This document shows positions 40,789 to 49,089 of a stretch of DNA of 64,000 nucleotides, piece after piece. Position 1 is the stretch's first letter, and the number at the start of each line of letters is the position of its first letter. The stretch covers positions 1-64,000 of the forward strand of contig JAFUCD010000010.1 of assembly GCA_017459865.1 (NCBI GenBank), read 5' to 3'. The position numbers were made by a program, and so were the translations under genes. The stretch is from Oscillospiraceae bacterium (GTDB taxonomy: Bacteria > Bacillota_A > Clostridia > Oscillospirales > Oscillospiraceae). A model generated the notes under the pieces. It did not search any database, was not told where the DNA came from, and was given only the letters and a program-made list of their open reading frames with translations.

Positions 40789-41424
40789 ATGAAAGTAATT
40801 CTTGTCAACGGCAGTCCGAATGAGCATGGATGTACGGATGCTGCTCTGCAGGAGGTTGCGGCTGTGCTGCGGGCAGAGGGCGTGGAAACTTCGTTTTTCT
40901 GGATCGGAAAACAGCCGATCCGCGGCTGTGTCGCCTGCGGCGGCTGCTCGAAGCTTGGGAAATGTGTTTTTGATGATGTGGTAAACGAATTTGTTGCGCT
41001 TGCGCATGAGGCGGATGGCTTTGTGTTTGGGGCTCCGGTGCATTTTGCGGGTATTGCTGGTTCGATGAAATGTTTTATGGACAGAGCTTTCTTTTCCGCG
41101 CCTCGCAGCGGAGAAAGCCCGTTCCTTTTAAAGCCCGGCGCCGCCATTGTTTCCGCTCGTCGCGCCGGAACTACGGCAGCGCTGGATCAAATGAACAAAT
41201 ATCTGCTTTACAGTCAGATGCTCGTGCCCGGTTCTCGGTATTGGAATATGGTGCACGGATCGACTGCCGAGGATGTGCAGCAGGATCAGGAGGGTCTGCA
41301 GATCATGCGTGTGCTGGGGCGGAATCTGGCCTGGCTGTTAAAGCTCATGTCTGCGGGAGCGTCAGCCGGAATCCCGCTTCCGGAGCAGGAGGCGGAAAGG
41401 CTCGCGACGAACTTTATCCGCTGA
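40789..41424 (+). CDS. NADPH-dependent FMN reductase/iron-sulfur flavoprotein-like
   Basis: 211 residues. VILVNGSPNEHGCTDAAL is the FMN loop; RGCVACGGCSKLGKC supplies four cysteines; FGAPVHFAGIAGSMKCFMDR is the conserved helix. It differs from the pair at 4.7-5.9 kb. The start at 40789 follows AAAAGGAG. It is transcribed towards a TetR gene and is single in its unit. Confidence 0.87.
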   Translation: MKVILVNGSPNEHGCTDAALQEVAAVLRAEGVETSFFWIGKQPIRGCVACGGCSKLGKCVFDDVVNEFVALAHEADGFVFGAPVHFAGIAGSMKCFMDRAFFSAPRSGESPFLLKPGAAIVSARRAGTTAALDQMNKYLLYSQMLVPGSRYWNMVHGSTAEDVQQDQEGLQIMRVLGRNLAWLLKLMSAGASAGIPLPEQEAERLATNFIR

Positions 41425-41452
41425 CCGGAGCGTCTGATATTGTGATAATATA

Positions 41453-41486
41453 ACACGCAGACATACCTTCCGGTTTGTCTGCGTGT
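41453..41486. terminator. Hairpin between converging genes
   Basis: ACACGCAGACA pairs with TGTCTGCGTGT (41453-41463 with 41476-41486), loop of 12. No long T-tract. Shared by the flavoprotein and TetR genes. Confidence 0.6.
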
Positions 41487-41498
41487 GATTATGGAGAT

Positions 41499-42068
41499 TT
41501 ATTGCTGCGACCTGTATCCTTTCGATTTCTCAAAGGAACGAAGAATGGCGTCTGCGGTTGCCTGCGTAATGGATTTGCTGAGCTTTTCAAATTCTTCCCA
41601 TGACATGGGATCTTTTTTGCGGAGCCACCAAATATAAGCGTCAAAGAACATATATACATATCGTCTGATAACGAAGCGGGCGGTCTCGGTGTCCGGAAAA
41701 ATGTCTCCGAAATCCGTCATGATCAGTGGGAAAAGCTTTTCAAAGCAGAAGGAGCGAAAGGAATTTTGACCGGAATAAATAAATGCGCTGGAGTAAAATT
41801 CCGGATCTGCGCGCAGCGATCGCAGGATGTCGGGGTAGTATTCCCAGATAGATTTTTCGGGACGAACTTCGACAAAGCGACAGAAGTCATAGTCATAGAT
41901 CCATTCCAGCAGGTCGTATTTGTCCTTAAAGTACCGGTAAAAGCTGCGGCGGCTGACGCCGGAGTGCTCGAGGATCTGATCGATCGTGATCTTCTCGATC
42001 GGATTGGTGCGCAGGAGCAGCTTCATCGCGCCGGCGATCGCAAGTCGGTTTTTTTCAGATTCCGTCAT
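41499..42068 (-). CDS. TetR-family regulator
   Basis: 189 residues. The N-terminal HTH KITIDQILEHSGVSRRSFYR is followed by YFKDKYDLLEWIYDYDF, as in DhaS-like TetR regulators. The C-terminal domain is all-helical. It is divergent from the molybdoenzyme genes and carries a 14-base palindrome in its own promoter, so autoregulation is likely; control of the molybdoenzyme is possible but not shown. Confidence 0.88.
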   Translation of the reverse strand: MTESEKNRLAIAGAMKLLLRTNPIEKITIDQILEHSGVSRRSFYRYFKDKYDLLEWIYDYDFCRFVEVRPEKSIWEYYPDILRSLRADPEFYSSAFIYSGQNSFRSFCFEKLFPLIMTDFGDIFPDTETARFVIRRYVYMFFDAYIWWLRKKDPMSWEEFEKLSKSITQATADAILRSFEKSKGYRSQQ

Positions 42069-42101
42069 CCGGATCTCCTCCTTCCAAGACTTTCTGCCTC
42101 T

Positions 42102-42130
42102 ATCCTATCCGATAGATCGGAAAAAGTCAA
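42102..42130 (-). promoter_or_regulatory. TetR promoter with internal operator
   Basis: TTGACT, 17-base spacer, TAGGAT read leftward. The spacer contains the perfect palindrome TCCGATAGATCGGA (42108-42121), the expected TetR site. Confidence 0.75.
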
Positions 42131-42203
42131 AAGTGACTTGCCCTGTTTTTGAAAAATATGACACAATTTTAAAAAATGTGCCAGTTGATAGAGGATTAAC
42201 AGG

Positions 42204-42232
42204 TTGAATTAGACCTGCTCGTCTGTTAAACT
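42204..42232 (+). promoter_or_regulatory. Promoter of the molybdoenzyme operon
   Basis: TTGAAT, 17-base spacer, TAAACT; predicted start near 42239, leaving about 170 bases of leader containing the Moco-type motif. Confidence 0.55.
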
Positions 42233-42264
42233 AATTATATTGATACACAAAAGATAATCCCATA

Positions 42265-42370
42265 CGCCATGGACCTCGAGCCTGCGGCAGCCTAAACCGG
42301 ATCGGCATGGCGGCAGGCCGTGTGCAAATGCACACCGGGGCGCGTCCGGAAACGGGCTCGCCTTCCTTAC
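42265..42370 (+). ncRNA. Moco-riboswitch-like leader RNA (copy 1)
   Basis: A structured leader before the molybdoenzyme gene. It contains GACCTCGAG, CGGATCGGCATGG, a GTGTGCAAATGCACAC hairpin, GGGGCGC and CCGGAAACGG (42346-42355), then CGCCTTCC. The same core (GACCT, GGGGTGC, CCGGAAACGG, CGCCTTCC) recurs before the Moco-synthesis operon at 46190. Motif and both contexts fit the Moco RNA family; I could not test it against the covariance model. No terminator follows, so translational control is suggested. Confidence 0.6.
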
Positions 42371-42407
42371 GAAAAGAGCTCCGAATCACACAAAAGGAGG
42401 ATCTTCT

Positions 42408-44726
42408 ATGGGCGAATGGAAAAAAACGCAATGTACCATCTGCGGCGTGAGCTGCGGGCTTGAGGTGGAGGTTGAGGACAACAAGGTCATCTCCTGCCGT
42501 CCCGATCCGGACAGTCCGCGCAGCCACGGCTACGCCTGCCGTAAGGGCCGCAACAGCAAGTTCCTGGTGGAGTCGCCTGACCGACTGGACTACCCGATGA
42601 AAAAAGTGGACGGCACGTTCGTCCGCATCAGCTGGGACCAGGCGATCAGCGAGATCGCGCAGAAGCTGCGCGCCATTGTCGATGAGCACGGCCCGCGCGC
42701 CGTGTGTGGCATCGGAGGCGCTTCCGGCGGCGACCAGAGCGAGCTCATATTCCTCAAGGCGCTCATCAACGGTCTCGGCAGCCAGTACATCTTTAACCCC
42801 ATCGGCTTTGAATTTATGGGCAACTGGTGGAGCCACGGCAAGATCTTCGGCGATCAGGTCTGCTTTACCGAGCCGGACGACTGCGGTCCCGATGTGATGA
42901 TCCTTTGGGGCTCGAACTCCTTTGTGACGCACCAGATGGGCGACGCGCGCAAGAATCTGCGTGAGTGCTCGGAGGACCCGAACCGCCTGCTGATCGTGGT
43001 CGACCCGCGCATGTCGGAATCCGCCCGTCTGGCGGACATCCACGTCGCGAACCGCCCCGGCACCGACGCGCTGATGATGAAGGGTCTTATCGCACTCATT
43101 CTGCGCAAAGGTTGGGAGAACAAGGAATACTGCAAAAAGCATGTAAAGGATCTGGATAAGGTCCGCCCCTGGTTCACGATGACGAACATTGAAGAATGCT
43201 TCCGCGTGGCGGGCGTTACCTATGACGAGATGGAAAAGCTCGCGAAGATCCTCACGACCCGCAAGTGGGGCGTTCACCAGGATCTCGGCCTGTTCTGCGG
43301 CCGTCACAGCACGCTCAACAGCTATCTGATGTTGATGCTGGAGGTCATTTGCGGCGTGGCGCTCGTTCCGGGCGCGTGCATCGTCCACGAGCCGTGGGCG
43401 ACCCGCGGCGAGATGATCCGTGAGGACACCGACCCCAAGGTTTGGCGCACGCCGGTGACGAACCGCTTCCCGGTGCTGGAGGCGTTTCCCTCCTGCGTGA
43501 TGCCGGTGGAGATGCTCTCCGACCGCCCTGACCGCATCCGCGCCGCGGTGCGCATGCTGGGCTCCCCGATGCGCTCCTATCCGGACGCAAACCTCGTAAA
43601 GAAGGCGTTCGAGAATCTGGAGCTGCTGGTCGTCGCGGACATCGCATGGACGGAGGATTGCGAGCTCGCGGATTATGTCCTGCCCGCCAAGAGCCATTTT
43701 GAACGCTGGGAGTTCAATGCCTTCCAGATGAATTTCCCCGAGTGCGTGTGCGCGGTTCGCCCGCCGGTGCTGGAAAAGCAGGTCGGTGAGCGTCGCGATA
43801 TGTGCGAGGTCATGCTGGACATCTCCAAGGCCTGCGGTGCGCTGCCGAAGCTGCCGAAGTGGCTGTATGCCGCCGGTGAAAAGGCCGCGCGGACCGGCGA
43901 TCGTCTGCCGTATCTCTTCGCGCTGCTTGCCTATCTCGGCGGCACGGGCATGAAGTATTATGCCATCCGTACCGCTGTACTCGGCGAGACGCTCGGCAGG
44001 GCGATGGGCTCCGCCACGAAGGGCGTGGCGTGGGGCGCGCTGATGACGTCTCCGATGGCGCCCGGGCTCTCCGCCAAAGCAAACAACCCGAAGCTCGGCT
44101 TCCACCCGATCATGGAAAAGACGCCGGGGCTGGATAACTTCTGCGCGCTGGACGCCGCCTTTGAGCAGGTGCTGAAGCACCCCGAGGGCGCCGTAGTCGG
44201 CATCGGGGATCATGATAAGCCGGACGAATATCTCAAGCAGCACGTCAAATTCCGTGACCACAAGATCCGCCTTTGTTGCAAGGAGGTCGACGAGGCGCTG
44301 CGTATCCTCACGCCCGAAAGCGAGGAGGCCGCCATCGCTCCGACGGCGGAGTTCCCGTTCGTCATGTCCTCCGGTCGTCACACCGAGGACGGCCTGAACG
44401 GCATGACGCGCTACATGAAGGACATGAACCGGCACCACAAGAGCATGTACACCTTCCTGATGAACCCTGCTGATATGGCTGAGCAGGGCTTCAGCGACGG
44501 ACAGATGGTGCGCGTCACGACCAAGGCGGGCTCGGCAGAGATCCCCGTGGAGGCGAGCTATCAGGTGAATGTCGGTTACGCGATGTTCCCGCACCACTAT
44601 GGTCTCAAGTATCAGGGCGAGACCGAGGGTGAGAGCGGCAACACGCTCACCGCATGGGACAACATGGACGAGATCACCGGCAACCCGTGCGTACGCTTCG
44701 TACCCTGCCGGATCGAAGCGGTTTGA
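42408..44726 (+). CDS. Molybdopterin oxidoreductase, formate dehydrogenase-like catalytic subunit
   Basis: 772 residues. The N-terminal CTICGVSCGLEVEVEDNK with a later CRKG binds a 4Fe-4S cluster; IGGASGGDQSE, ILWGSNSFVTHQMGDARK, VVDPRMSESARLADIHV and NRPGTDALMMKG are bis-MGD-binding segments of the DMSO-reductase superfamily; the C-terminal domain (MSSGRHTEDGLNG onward) closes the cofactor site. There is no Sec codon. In the expected Mo-ligand region the sequence reads NWWSHGKIF, suggesting Ser rather than Cys or Sec, so the substrate may not be formate. Next to a NuoG-like partner and behind a Moco-type leader. Confidence 0.85.
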   Translation: MGEWKKTQCTICGVSCGLEVEVEDNKVISCRPDPDSPRSHGYACRKGRNSKFLVESPDRLDYPMKKVDGTFVRISWDQAISEIAQKLRAIVDEHGPRAVCGIGGASGGDQSELIFLKALINGLGSQYIFNPIGFEFMGNWWSHGKIFGDQVCFTEPDDCGPDVMILWGSNSFVTHQMGDARKNLRECSEDPNRLLIVVDPRMSESARLADIHVANRPGTDALMMKGLIALILRKGWENKEYCKKHVKDLDKVRPWFTMTNIEECFRVAGVTYDEMEKLAKILTTRKWGVHQDLGLFCGRHSTLNSYLMLMLEVICGVALVPGACIVHEPWATRGEMIREDTDPKVWRTPVTNRFPVLEAFPSCVMPVEMLSDRPDRIRAAVRMLGSPMRSYPDANLVKKAFENLELLVVADIAWTEDCELADYVLPAKSHFERWEFNAFQMNFPECVCAVRPPVLEKQVGERRDMCEVMLDISKACGALPKLPKWLYAAGEKAARTGDRLPYLFALLAYLGGTGMKYYAIRTAVLGETLGRAMGSATKGVAWGALMTSPMAPGLSAKANNPKLGFHPIMEKTPGLDNFCALDAAFEQVLKHPEGAVVGIGDHDKPDEYLKQHVKFRDHKIRLCCKEVDEALRILTPESEEAAIAPTAEFPFVMSSGRHTEDGLNGMTRYMKDMNRHHKSMYTFLMNPADMAEQGFSDGQMVRVTTKAGSAEIPVEASYQVNVGYAMFPHHYGLKYQGETEGESGNTLTAWDNMDEITGNPCVRFVPCRIEAV

Positions 44727-44739
44727 GGAGGTGCAGATC

Positions 44740-46161
44740 ATGGCGAATGTGAAACTCACCATCAACGGCAAAGCCGTTTCCGTCCCCGCCGGGACGAGCA
44801 TTCTGGACGCGGCGAAGGAAGCCGGCGTCCGTATCCCGACCCTCTGCGCCTATGAGGGCATGGGACCGCACGCGAGCTGCAAGCTCTGTATCGTGAACAT
44901 TGCGGGCGAGGAAAAGGAAAAGCTCGCCTGCGCCGTCAAGGTCGCTGAGGGCATGGTCGTCACGACCGACAGTCCGGAGCTCTTTGAAAAGCGCAAGGTG
45001 ACCGTCACCGAGATGTTCCGCCAGCACGCTGTGGACTGTCACCATTGCGCGCGCATCGGCGGCTCGCATATCGAGGACATCGACCCTGAGCTCTGCCGCA
45101 ACTGCTTCTACTGTGACTGCGTGCGCGAGGGCTTCTGCGAGCTTCAGGCGCTGGCGCGTGAGTTCGGCGTGAGCGTCCTGCCGTTTGAGCCTCGGACACA
45201 TGATTTTCCCGTGGATGAGAGCACCGGCGTCATCATCCGTGACGGCAACAAGTGCGTCAAGTGCCGCCGCTGCGTGGATATGTGCAAGGCGCAGGGGATG
45301 GGGATCCTCGGTATGATCAAGACCGAGAACGGCACCACCGTCGGCGCGAAAAACGGCATGGCGGCTGACGGCTGCATCCGCTGTGGGCGCTGTGTGGATG
45401 TATGTCCCACTGGCGCGCTCAGCATGCGCGAGCATATCGACGAGATCGTGTATCACGCGCATGAAAAGCACACGACCACCGCCGTGATGCTTTGCGGCTG
45501 CGTGATGCGCGAGCTTCAGTCGCTCTACGGTACGGATTTCAGTTATGAACAGCTCGCCGCTTCCGTGCGCAAGTTCGGCGTGGACCATGTCTACAGTCCC
45601 GGCTGGGCTAGAGCGGAGAGCCTTCGTCAGGCGGCGGATCTGCTGGATGCGCGTCTCGGCAAGGGCCTGATGATCATGACTGAGAGCGCGGCTGCCGAGA
45701 ACTTCCTGCGCGCGAAATTCCCGGAGCTGGAAAAGCACTTCGCGTTCTACGACTCCATGCAGACGGTGTTCGGCAAGCGCCTCCGCGCCGAGCATCCGGA
45801 CTGGAAGCTGATCAATATCAGCCGTCACAACGGCTTTGCTGCCGAGGCGGCGGACAACGGGCTCGTCGACTATTTTGTGAATGCGCGCGAGCTGTTCCGC
45901 ATCGTTGAGCGCACCGGCGGCGCGCCGTATCGCCGTGAGCCGGGCGAAGTTGAGGACGTCGCTCCTTATGAGAAGGAAACGCGCTATGACGAGCTTCTCA
46001 ACCGTGACGGCTGGTTGCTTACGGGTGAGGCGGAGGAGTTCACCTTCAAGAAGCCGAACGGGCGTAAGCTCTATAAAGCCGCGGTGTGTCATAACCTTGC
46101 ACAGGCAGAGAAGATCCTCGCGCGTGCAGAAGAATTTGACATTATCCGTGTAATGGGTTAA
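44740..46161 (+). CDS. NuoG/HydA-N-terminal-like Fe-S electron-transfer subunit
   Basis: 473 residues. Residues 1-75 are a 2Fe-2S ferredoxin (PTLCAYEG, CKLC, LACAVKV); then a NuoG-type CHHC/CRNCFYCDC region, and two 4Fe-4S motifs CVKCRRCVDMC and CIRCGRCVDVC. The rest resembles the start of an FeFe-hydrogenase H-domain (TTAVMLCGCVMRELQSLYG) but lacks the cysteines that hold the H-cluster, so it is not a hydrogenase. It likely links the molybdoenzyme to NAD or ferredoxin. It begins 13 bases after the catalytic subunit with a GAGGAGG site. Confidence 0.82.
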   Translation: MANVKLTINGKAVSVPAGTSILDAAKEAGVRIPTLCAYEGMGPHASCKLCIVNIAGEEKEKLACAVKVAEGMVVTTDSPELFEKRKVTVTEMFRQHAVDCHHCARIGGSHIEDIDPELCRNCFYCDCVREGFCELQALAREFGVSVLPFEPRTHDFPVDESTGVIIRDGNKCVKCRRCVDMCKAQGMGILGMIKTENGTTVGAKNGMAADGCIRCGRCVDVCPTGALSMREHIDEIVYHAHEKHTTTAVMLCGCVMRELQSLYGTDFSYEQLAASVRKFGVDHVYSPGWARAESLRQAADLLDARLGKGLMIMTESAAAENFLRAKFPELEKHFAFYDSMQTVFGKRLRAEHPDWKLINISRHNGFAAEAADNGLVDYFVNARELFRIVERTGGAPYRREPGEVEDVAPYEKETRYDELLNRDGWLLTGEAEEFTFKKPNGRKLYKAAVCHNLAQAEKILARAEEFDIIRVMG

Positions 46162-46164
46162 AAT
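46136..46164 (+). promoter_or_regulatory. Promoter of the Moco operon, inside the upstream gene end
   Basis: TTGACA (46136-46141), 17-base spacer, TAAAAT (46159-46164). The -10 overlaps the stop codon of the Fe-S subunit gene. Predicted start near 46171. Confidence 0.7.
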
Positions 46165-46189
46165 AGACAAAATACAATGTTTCCGATCC

Positions 46190-46258
46190 GTATGACCTAA
46201 AGGCTGTGCCCATGGTCGTGCGGACGGGGTGCCGCCGGAAACGGCAGCGCCTTCCCTT
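46190..46258 (+). ncRNA. Moco-riboswitch-like leader RNA (copy 2)
   Basis: Shorter copy of the motif at 42265: GACCTAAAGGCTGTGCCCATGG, then CGGGGTGC, CCGGAAACGG (46235-46244) and CGCCTTCC (46248-46255). It precedes the Moco biosynthesis operon, the classical position for feedback by the cofactor. Confidence 0.6.
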
Positions 46259-46303
46259 GTTTGAAAAGGAAACAGACCGCGTCCGCGCAGGGCGTAGTAT
46301 ACC

Positions 46304-46348
46304 CAAAGGGGGGTAGTCTGTTTTCTGCAAACAGACTACCCCCCTTTG
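46304..46348 (+). terminator. Perfect 20-bp hairpin just before the Moco operon start codon
   Basis: 46304-46323 pairs perfectly with 46329-46348 around loop TCTGC. It contains a run of six G paired to six C. GAGGTGCTTTT and the ATG (46359) follow directly, so the hairpin borders or includes the ribosome-binding site. It may act as a terminator or a translation block driven by the riboswitch upstream. Confidence 0.65.
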
Positions 46349-46358
46349 AGGTGCTTTT

Positions 46359-47384
46359 ATGAAAGAGATCAAAACCGAGAACGCTGTTGGGCATGTGCTG
46401 TGCCATGATATGACGCAGATCATTCCCGGCGTGACGAAGGATGCGCGTTTCCGCAAGGGCCACATCGTGCAGCCGGAGGATATCCCGGTGCTGCTCAGCA
46501 TGGGTAAGGAAACCCTGTTCGTCTGGGAAAAGACGCCCGATATGCTCCATGAGGACGAGGCGGCTGACCGCCTCCGCGCGCTGTGTCAGGGTGCGAACAT
46601 GCACGCCACGCCGCCCAAGGAGGGCAAGATCGAGCTGATCGCGGACTGCGACGGGCTTTTCCGTGTGGACGTGGAACGGCTGGAGGCGGTCAACAGCGTC
46701 GATCAGCTTATGATCGCGACGCGTCATACGAATACGCCGGTCCGCGCCGGGGATAAGCTTGCAGGAACGCGTGTGATCCCACTCGTGATCGAGGAAGCGG
46801 TGTTGAAACAGGCTGAGACGCTTTGCGGAGAAAAACCGCTGCTGGAGATCCTGCCTTTTCAGATGAAAACCGCCGGACTCATCACGACCGGGAATGAGGT
46901 CTCAAAGGGGCGGATCGAGGACGCCTTCACACCCGTCATCGTACGGAAGCTCGCCGCCTACGGCATCGAGGTCACACACCACTGTACGCCCGGAGACGAT
47001 ATGGATGCCATCACGCAGACCGTGCTGGACTACCATGCCGCGGGTGTGGATATGATCCTCTGCACAGGCGGCATGAGCGTAGACCCCGATGACCGCACGC
47101 CCGGCGCGATCAAGGCGACCGGCTGCGAGATCGTCACCTACGGCGCGCCGGTGCTGCCGGGTGCAATGTTTCTGCTAGGCTATTTCGCGGACGGTACGCC
47201 CGTCATGGGTCTGCCGGGCTGCGTCATGTACGCGAAGACGACGATCTTCGATCTCATGTTGCCGCGCGTTGCGGCGGGTGAGCGTATCACGACGCGGGAT
47301 CTGAAAAAGCTCGGACACGGGGGACTCTGTCTCGGCTGCGGCGTATGCACATGGCCGAACTGCGGGTTTGGAAAGGGAGGCTGA
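46359..47384 (+). CDS. Molybdopterin-binding protein (MoeA/MoaB-related)
   Basis: 341 residues. The central-to-C-terminal MoCF domain shows AGLITTGNEVSKGRIEDAFTP, CTGGMSVDPDDRTPGAI and PVMGLPGCVMYAKTT, the pterin-binding pattern of MogA/MoeA. The N-terminal 150 residues (VGHVLCHDMTQIIPG, FRKGHIVQPEDIPVLLSMGK) are typical of the MoeA-like proteins found with molybdoenzymes in Clostridia. An unusual C-terminal Cys cluster, CLGCGVCTWPNC, could bind a metal or Fe-S. Possibly used for molybdenum insertion into a specific enzyme. Confidence 0.8.
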   Translation: MKEIKTENAVGHVLCHDMTQIIPGVTKDARFRKGHIVQPEDIPVLLSMGKETLFVWEKTPDMLHEDEAADRLRALCQGANMHATPPKEGKIELIADCDGLFRVDVERLEAVNSVDQLMIATRHTNTPVRAGDKLAGTRVIPLVIEEAVLKQAETLCGEKPLLEILPFQMKTAGLITTGNEVSKGRIEDAFTPVIVRKLAAYGIEVTHHCTPGDDMDAITQTVLDYHAAGVDMILCTGGMSVDPDDRTPGAIKATGCEIVTYGAPVLPGAMFLLGYFADGTPVMGLPGCVMYAKTTIFDLMLPRVAAGERITTRDLKKLGHGGLCLGCGVCTWPNCGFGKGG

Positions 47385-47386
47385 TC

Positions 47387-48607
47387 ATGGAGCAGGGAAT
47401 TTCGGTCGAGCGCGCGATCGCGCTCATATCAGAATTTGTTCGTCCCGTCGGAACGGAGTTGATTTCGGCAACGCACGCGGAAGGACGTGTTCTCGCCGAG
47501 GACGTCTGTGCGCCGATCGATCAGCCGCCCTGGCCGCGCTCGCCGTTGGACGGCTATGCCCTGCGCTCCGCCGACAGCCCGGGAGCAAGCAAACAGACGC
47601 CTGTTGCACTCCGCGTGATCGATACGATCTACGCGGGCGGATGGTCGTCGAAGACTGTTGAGTCGGGTGAGGCGGTTCGGCTGATGACCGGGGCGCCGAT
47701 CCCCGTCGGCTGCGACTGTGTGATCCGACAGGAGGACACCGACTGCGGCACGGATACGGTGCACATTTACCGCATGCTGCAGCCGCACGACAACTACTGT
47801 GACCCGGGTGAGGATTTCCGCGCGGGGGACGTGATCGTGCCTGCCGGGACGCGCCTTTCCGGCAACGCGCTCGGCGTGCTTGCCTCGGCGGGACTTCTGC
47901 GGGACGATGTAAAGCTCCGAGTCTGTCAGCCCGTTCGCTGCGCGCTGATCTGCACCGGTGACGAGCTTGTTCCGAACGAGGTTTCGCCGCTGTCGCTAGG
48001 GAAGATCTATTCCTCCAATGAGGCAGTGCTCGTCTCGCGTCTGCGCGAGCTCGGGATTACGGTCACGCATGTAAAAGGCGGTTTTCATGACGATCACGCC
48101 GCGCTCGCGGAGGCGATCCGCGCCGCGCTCACGGACGCCGATGCGGTTATCACGACCGGGGGCGTCAGCGTGGGAGCGAAGGACATCCTGCATGAGACGC
48201 TGCCGCTGCTGGAGGCGGAGCGGATCTTCTGGCAGGTGCGCCTTAAACCCGGCTCGCCGCTGATGTTTTCCCTCTGCGGAGGCAAGCCCGTGCTCTCGCT
48301 TTCCGGCAATCCATTCGCTGCAAGCGCGACGTTTGAGCTGTTCGCGCGTGTGATGCTCGCTCGGCTTGCCGGGCGCGATGATCTGCTGCCGTGCCAGGCA
48401 AGCGCGGAGCTCGCAACGCCGTTTGAAAAATTTGGTCGCGGCCGCCGCTTCGTGCGCGGTGTGCTCAGAAACGGTCGCGTGTCGCTCCCGACGGGGCACT
48501 CCTCCGGGCAGCTGCAGTCTTCCGTGGGCACGAACTGTCTTGCGGAGATCCCCCCTGCGGAGTCTCCAATCCCGGCGGGAAGCATGGTACGGGTTTGGAT
48601 CCTATGA
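47387..48607 (+). CDS. moeA: Molybdopterin molybdenumtransferase
   Basis: 406 residues, full MoeA. The N-terminal domains contain APIDQPPWPRSPLDGYALR and VRLMTGAPIPVGCD; the MoCF domain has ICTGDELV, ITTGGVSVGAKD and the GKPVLSLSGNPFA loop; a C-terminal barrel follows. It inserts molybdate into adenylylated molybdopterin. Starts two bases after the previous stop with AAAGGGAGG, and overlaps mobB by four bases. Confidence 0.93.
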   Translation: MEQGISVERAIALISEFVRPVGTELISATHAEGRVLAEDVCAPIDQPPWPRSPLDGYALRSADSPGASKQTPVALRVIDTIYAGGWSSKTVESGEAVRLMTGAPIPVGCDCVIRQEDTDCGTDTVHIYRMLQPHDNYCDPGEDFRAGDVIVPAGTRLSGNALGVLASAGLLRDDVKLRVCQPVRCALICTGDELVPNEVSPLSLGKIYSSNEAVLVSRLRELGITVTHVKGGFHDDHAALAEAIRAALTDADAVITTGGVSVGAKDILHETLPLLEAERIFWQVRLKPGSPLMFSLCGGKPVLSLSGNPFAASATFELFARVMLARLAGRDDLLPCQASAELATPFEKFGRGRRFVRGVLRNGRVSLPTGHSSGQLQSSVGTNCLAEIPPAESPIPAGSMVRVWIL

Positions 48608-49089
48608 AGCAGAAGATCATAGCAATCTCCGGAGTGAAAAACTCCGGCAAGACTACGCTTTTAACGAAGCTGATCCCCGTGCTGAAGGAGCGGGGGATCG
48701 CCTGTGCCGTCATCAAGCATGACGGGCACGGGTTCGCCGCTGACCGCGACGGCACAGACACCTGCCGCATGCTTGCGGCGGGTGCAATGGGTGCCGCGAT
48801 CTTCGACGGTGAGAAATTTCAGGCGGTGAAATACACCGCCGTTTCAGAGCGCGAGCTGACAGCGCTCTATCCGGAGGCAGACCTGATTTTGCTTGAGGGT
48901 TTCAAATGGACGGACTATCCAAAGCTCGAGCTCGTGCGAACTGGGGTCTCGGATCGATCCGTCTGCGACCCGGAAACGCTTTTAGCCCTCGTCACGGATT
49001 CAACGCTGCAGCTTGCCGGTATACCAACATATACGCCCGACGATGTTGACGGCATCGCCGCGCTTTTGGAACAGGAGGTGCGCGCATGA
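48604..49089 (+). CDS. mobB: Molybdopterin-guanine dinucleotide synthesis protein B
   Basis: 161-residue GTPase. The P-loop is SGVKNSGKTTL; AVIKHDGHGF and LILLEGFKWTDYPKLEL are MobB hallmarks. It assists MobA in making the bis-MGD form required by the DMSO-reductase-type enzyme encoded upstream. ATGA overlaps at both ends show tight translational coupling. Confidence 0.92.
   Translation: MKQKIIAISGVKNSGKTTLLTKLIPVLKERGIACAVIKHDGHGFAADRDGTDTCRMLAAGAMGAAIFDGEKFQAVKYTAVSERELTALYPEADLILLEGFKWTDYPKLELVRTGVSDRSVCDPETLLALVTDSTLQLAGIPTYTPDDVDGIAALLEQEVRA

Noticed and set aside
42408..44726. Selenocysteine-containing formate dehydrogenase
   Set aside because: No in-frame TGA occurs in the gene, and the residue at the expected position is not encoded by TGA.
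42231..44801. An 850-codon open frame antisense to the molybdopterin oxidoreductase
   Set aside because: It mirrors the GC-rich third positions of the real gene, has no family motifs and an Arg/His/Ala-rich composition; the plus-strand frame has clear catalytic and cofactor motifs.
44740..46161. FeFe-hydrogenase
   Set aside because: The C-terminal region lacks the conserved cysteines of the H-cluster.
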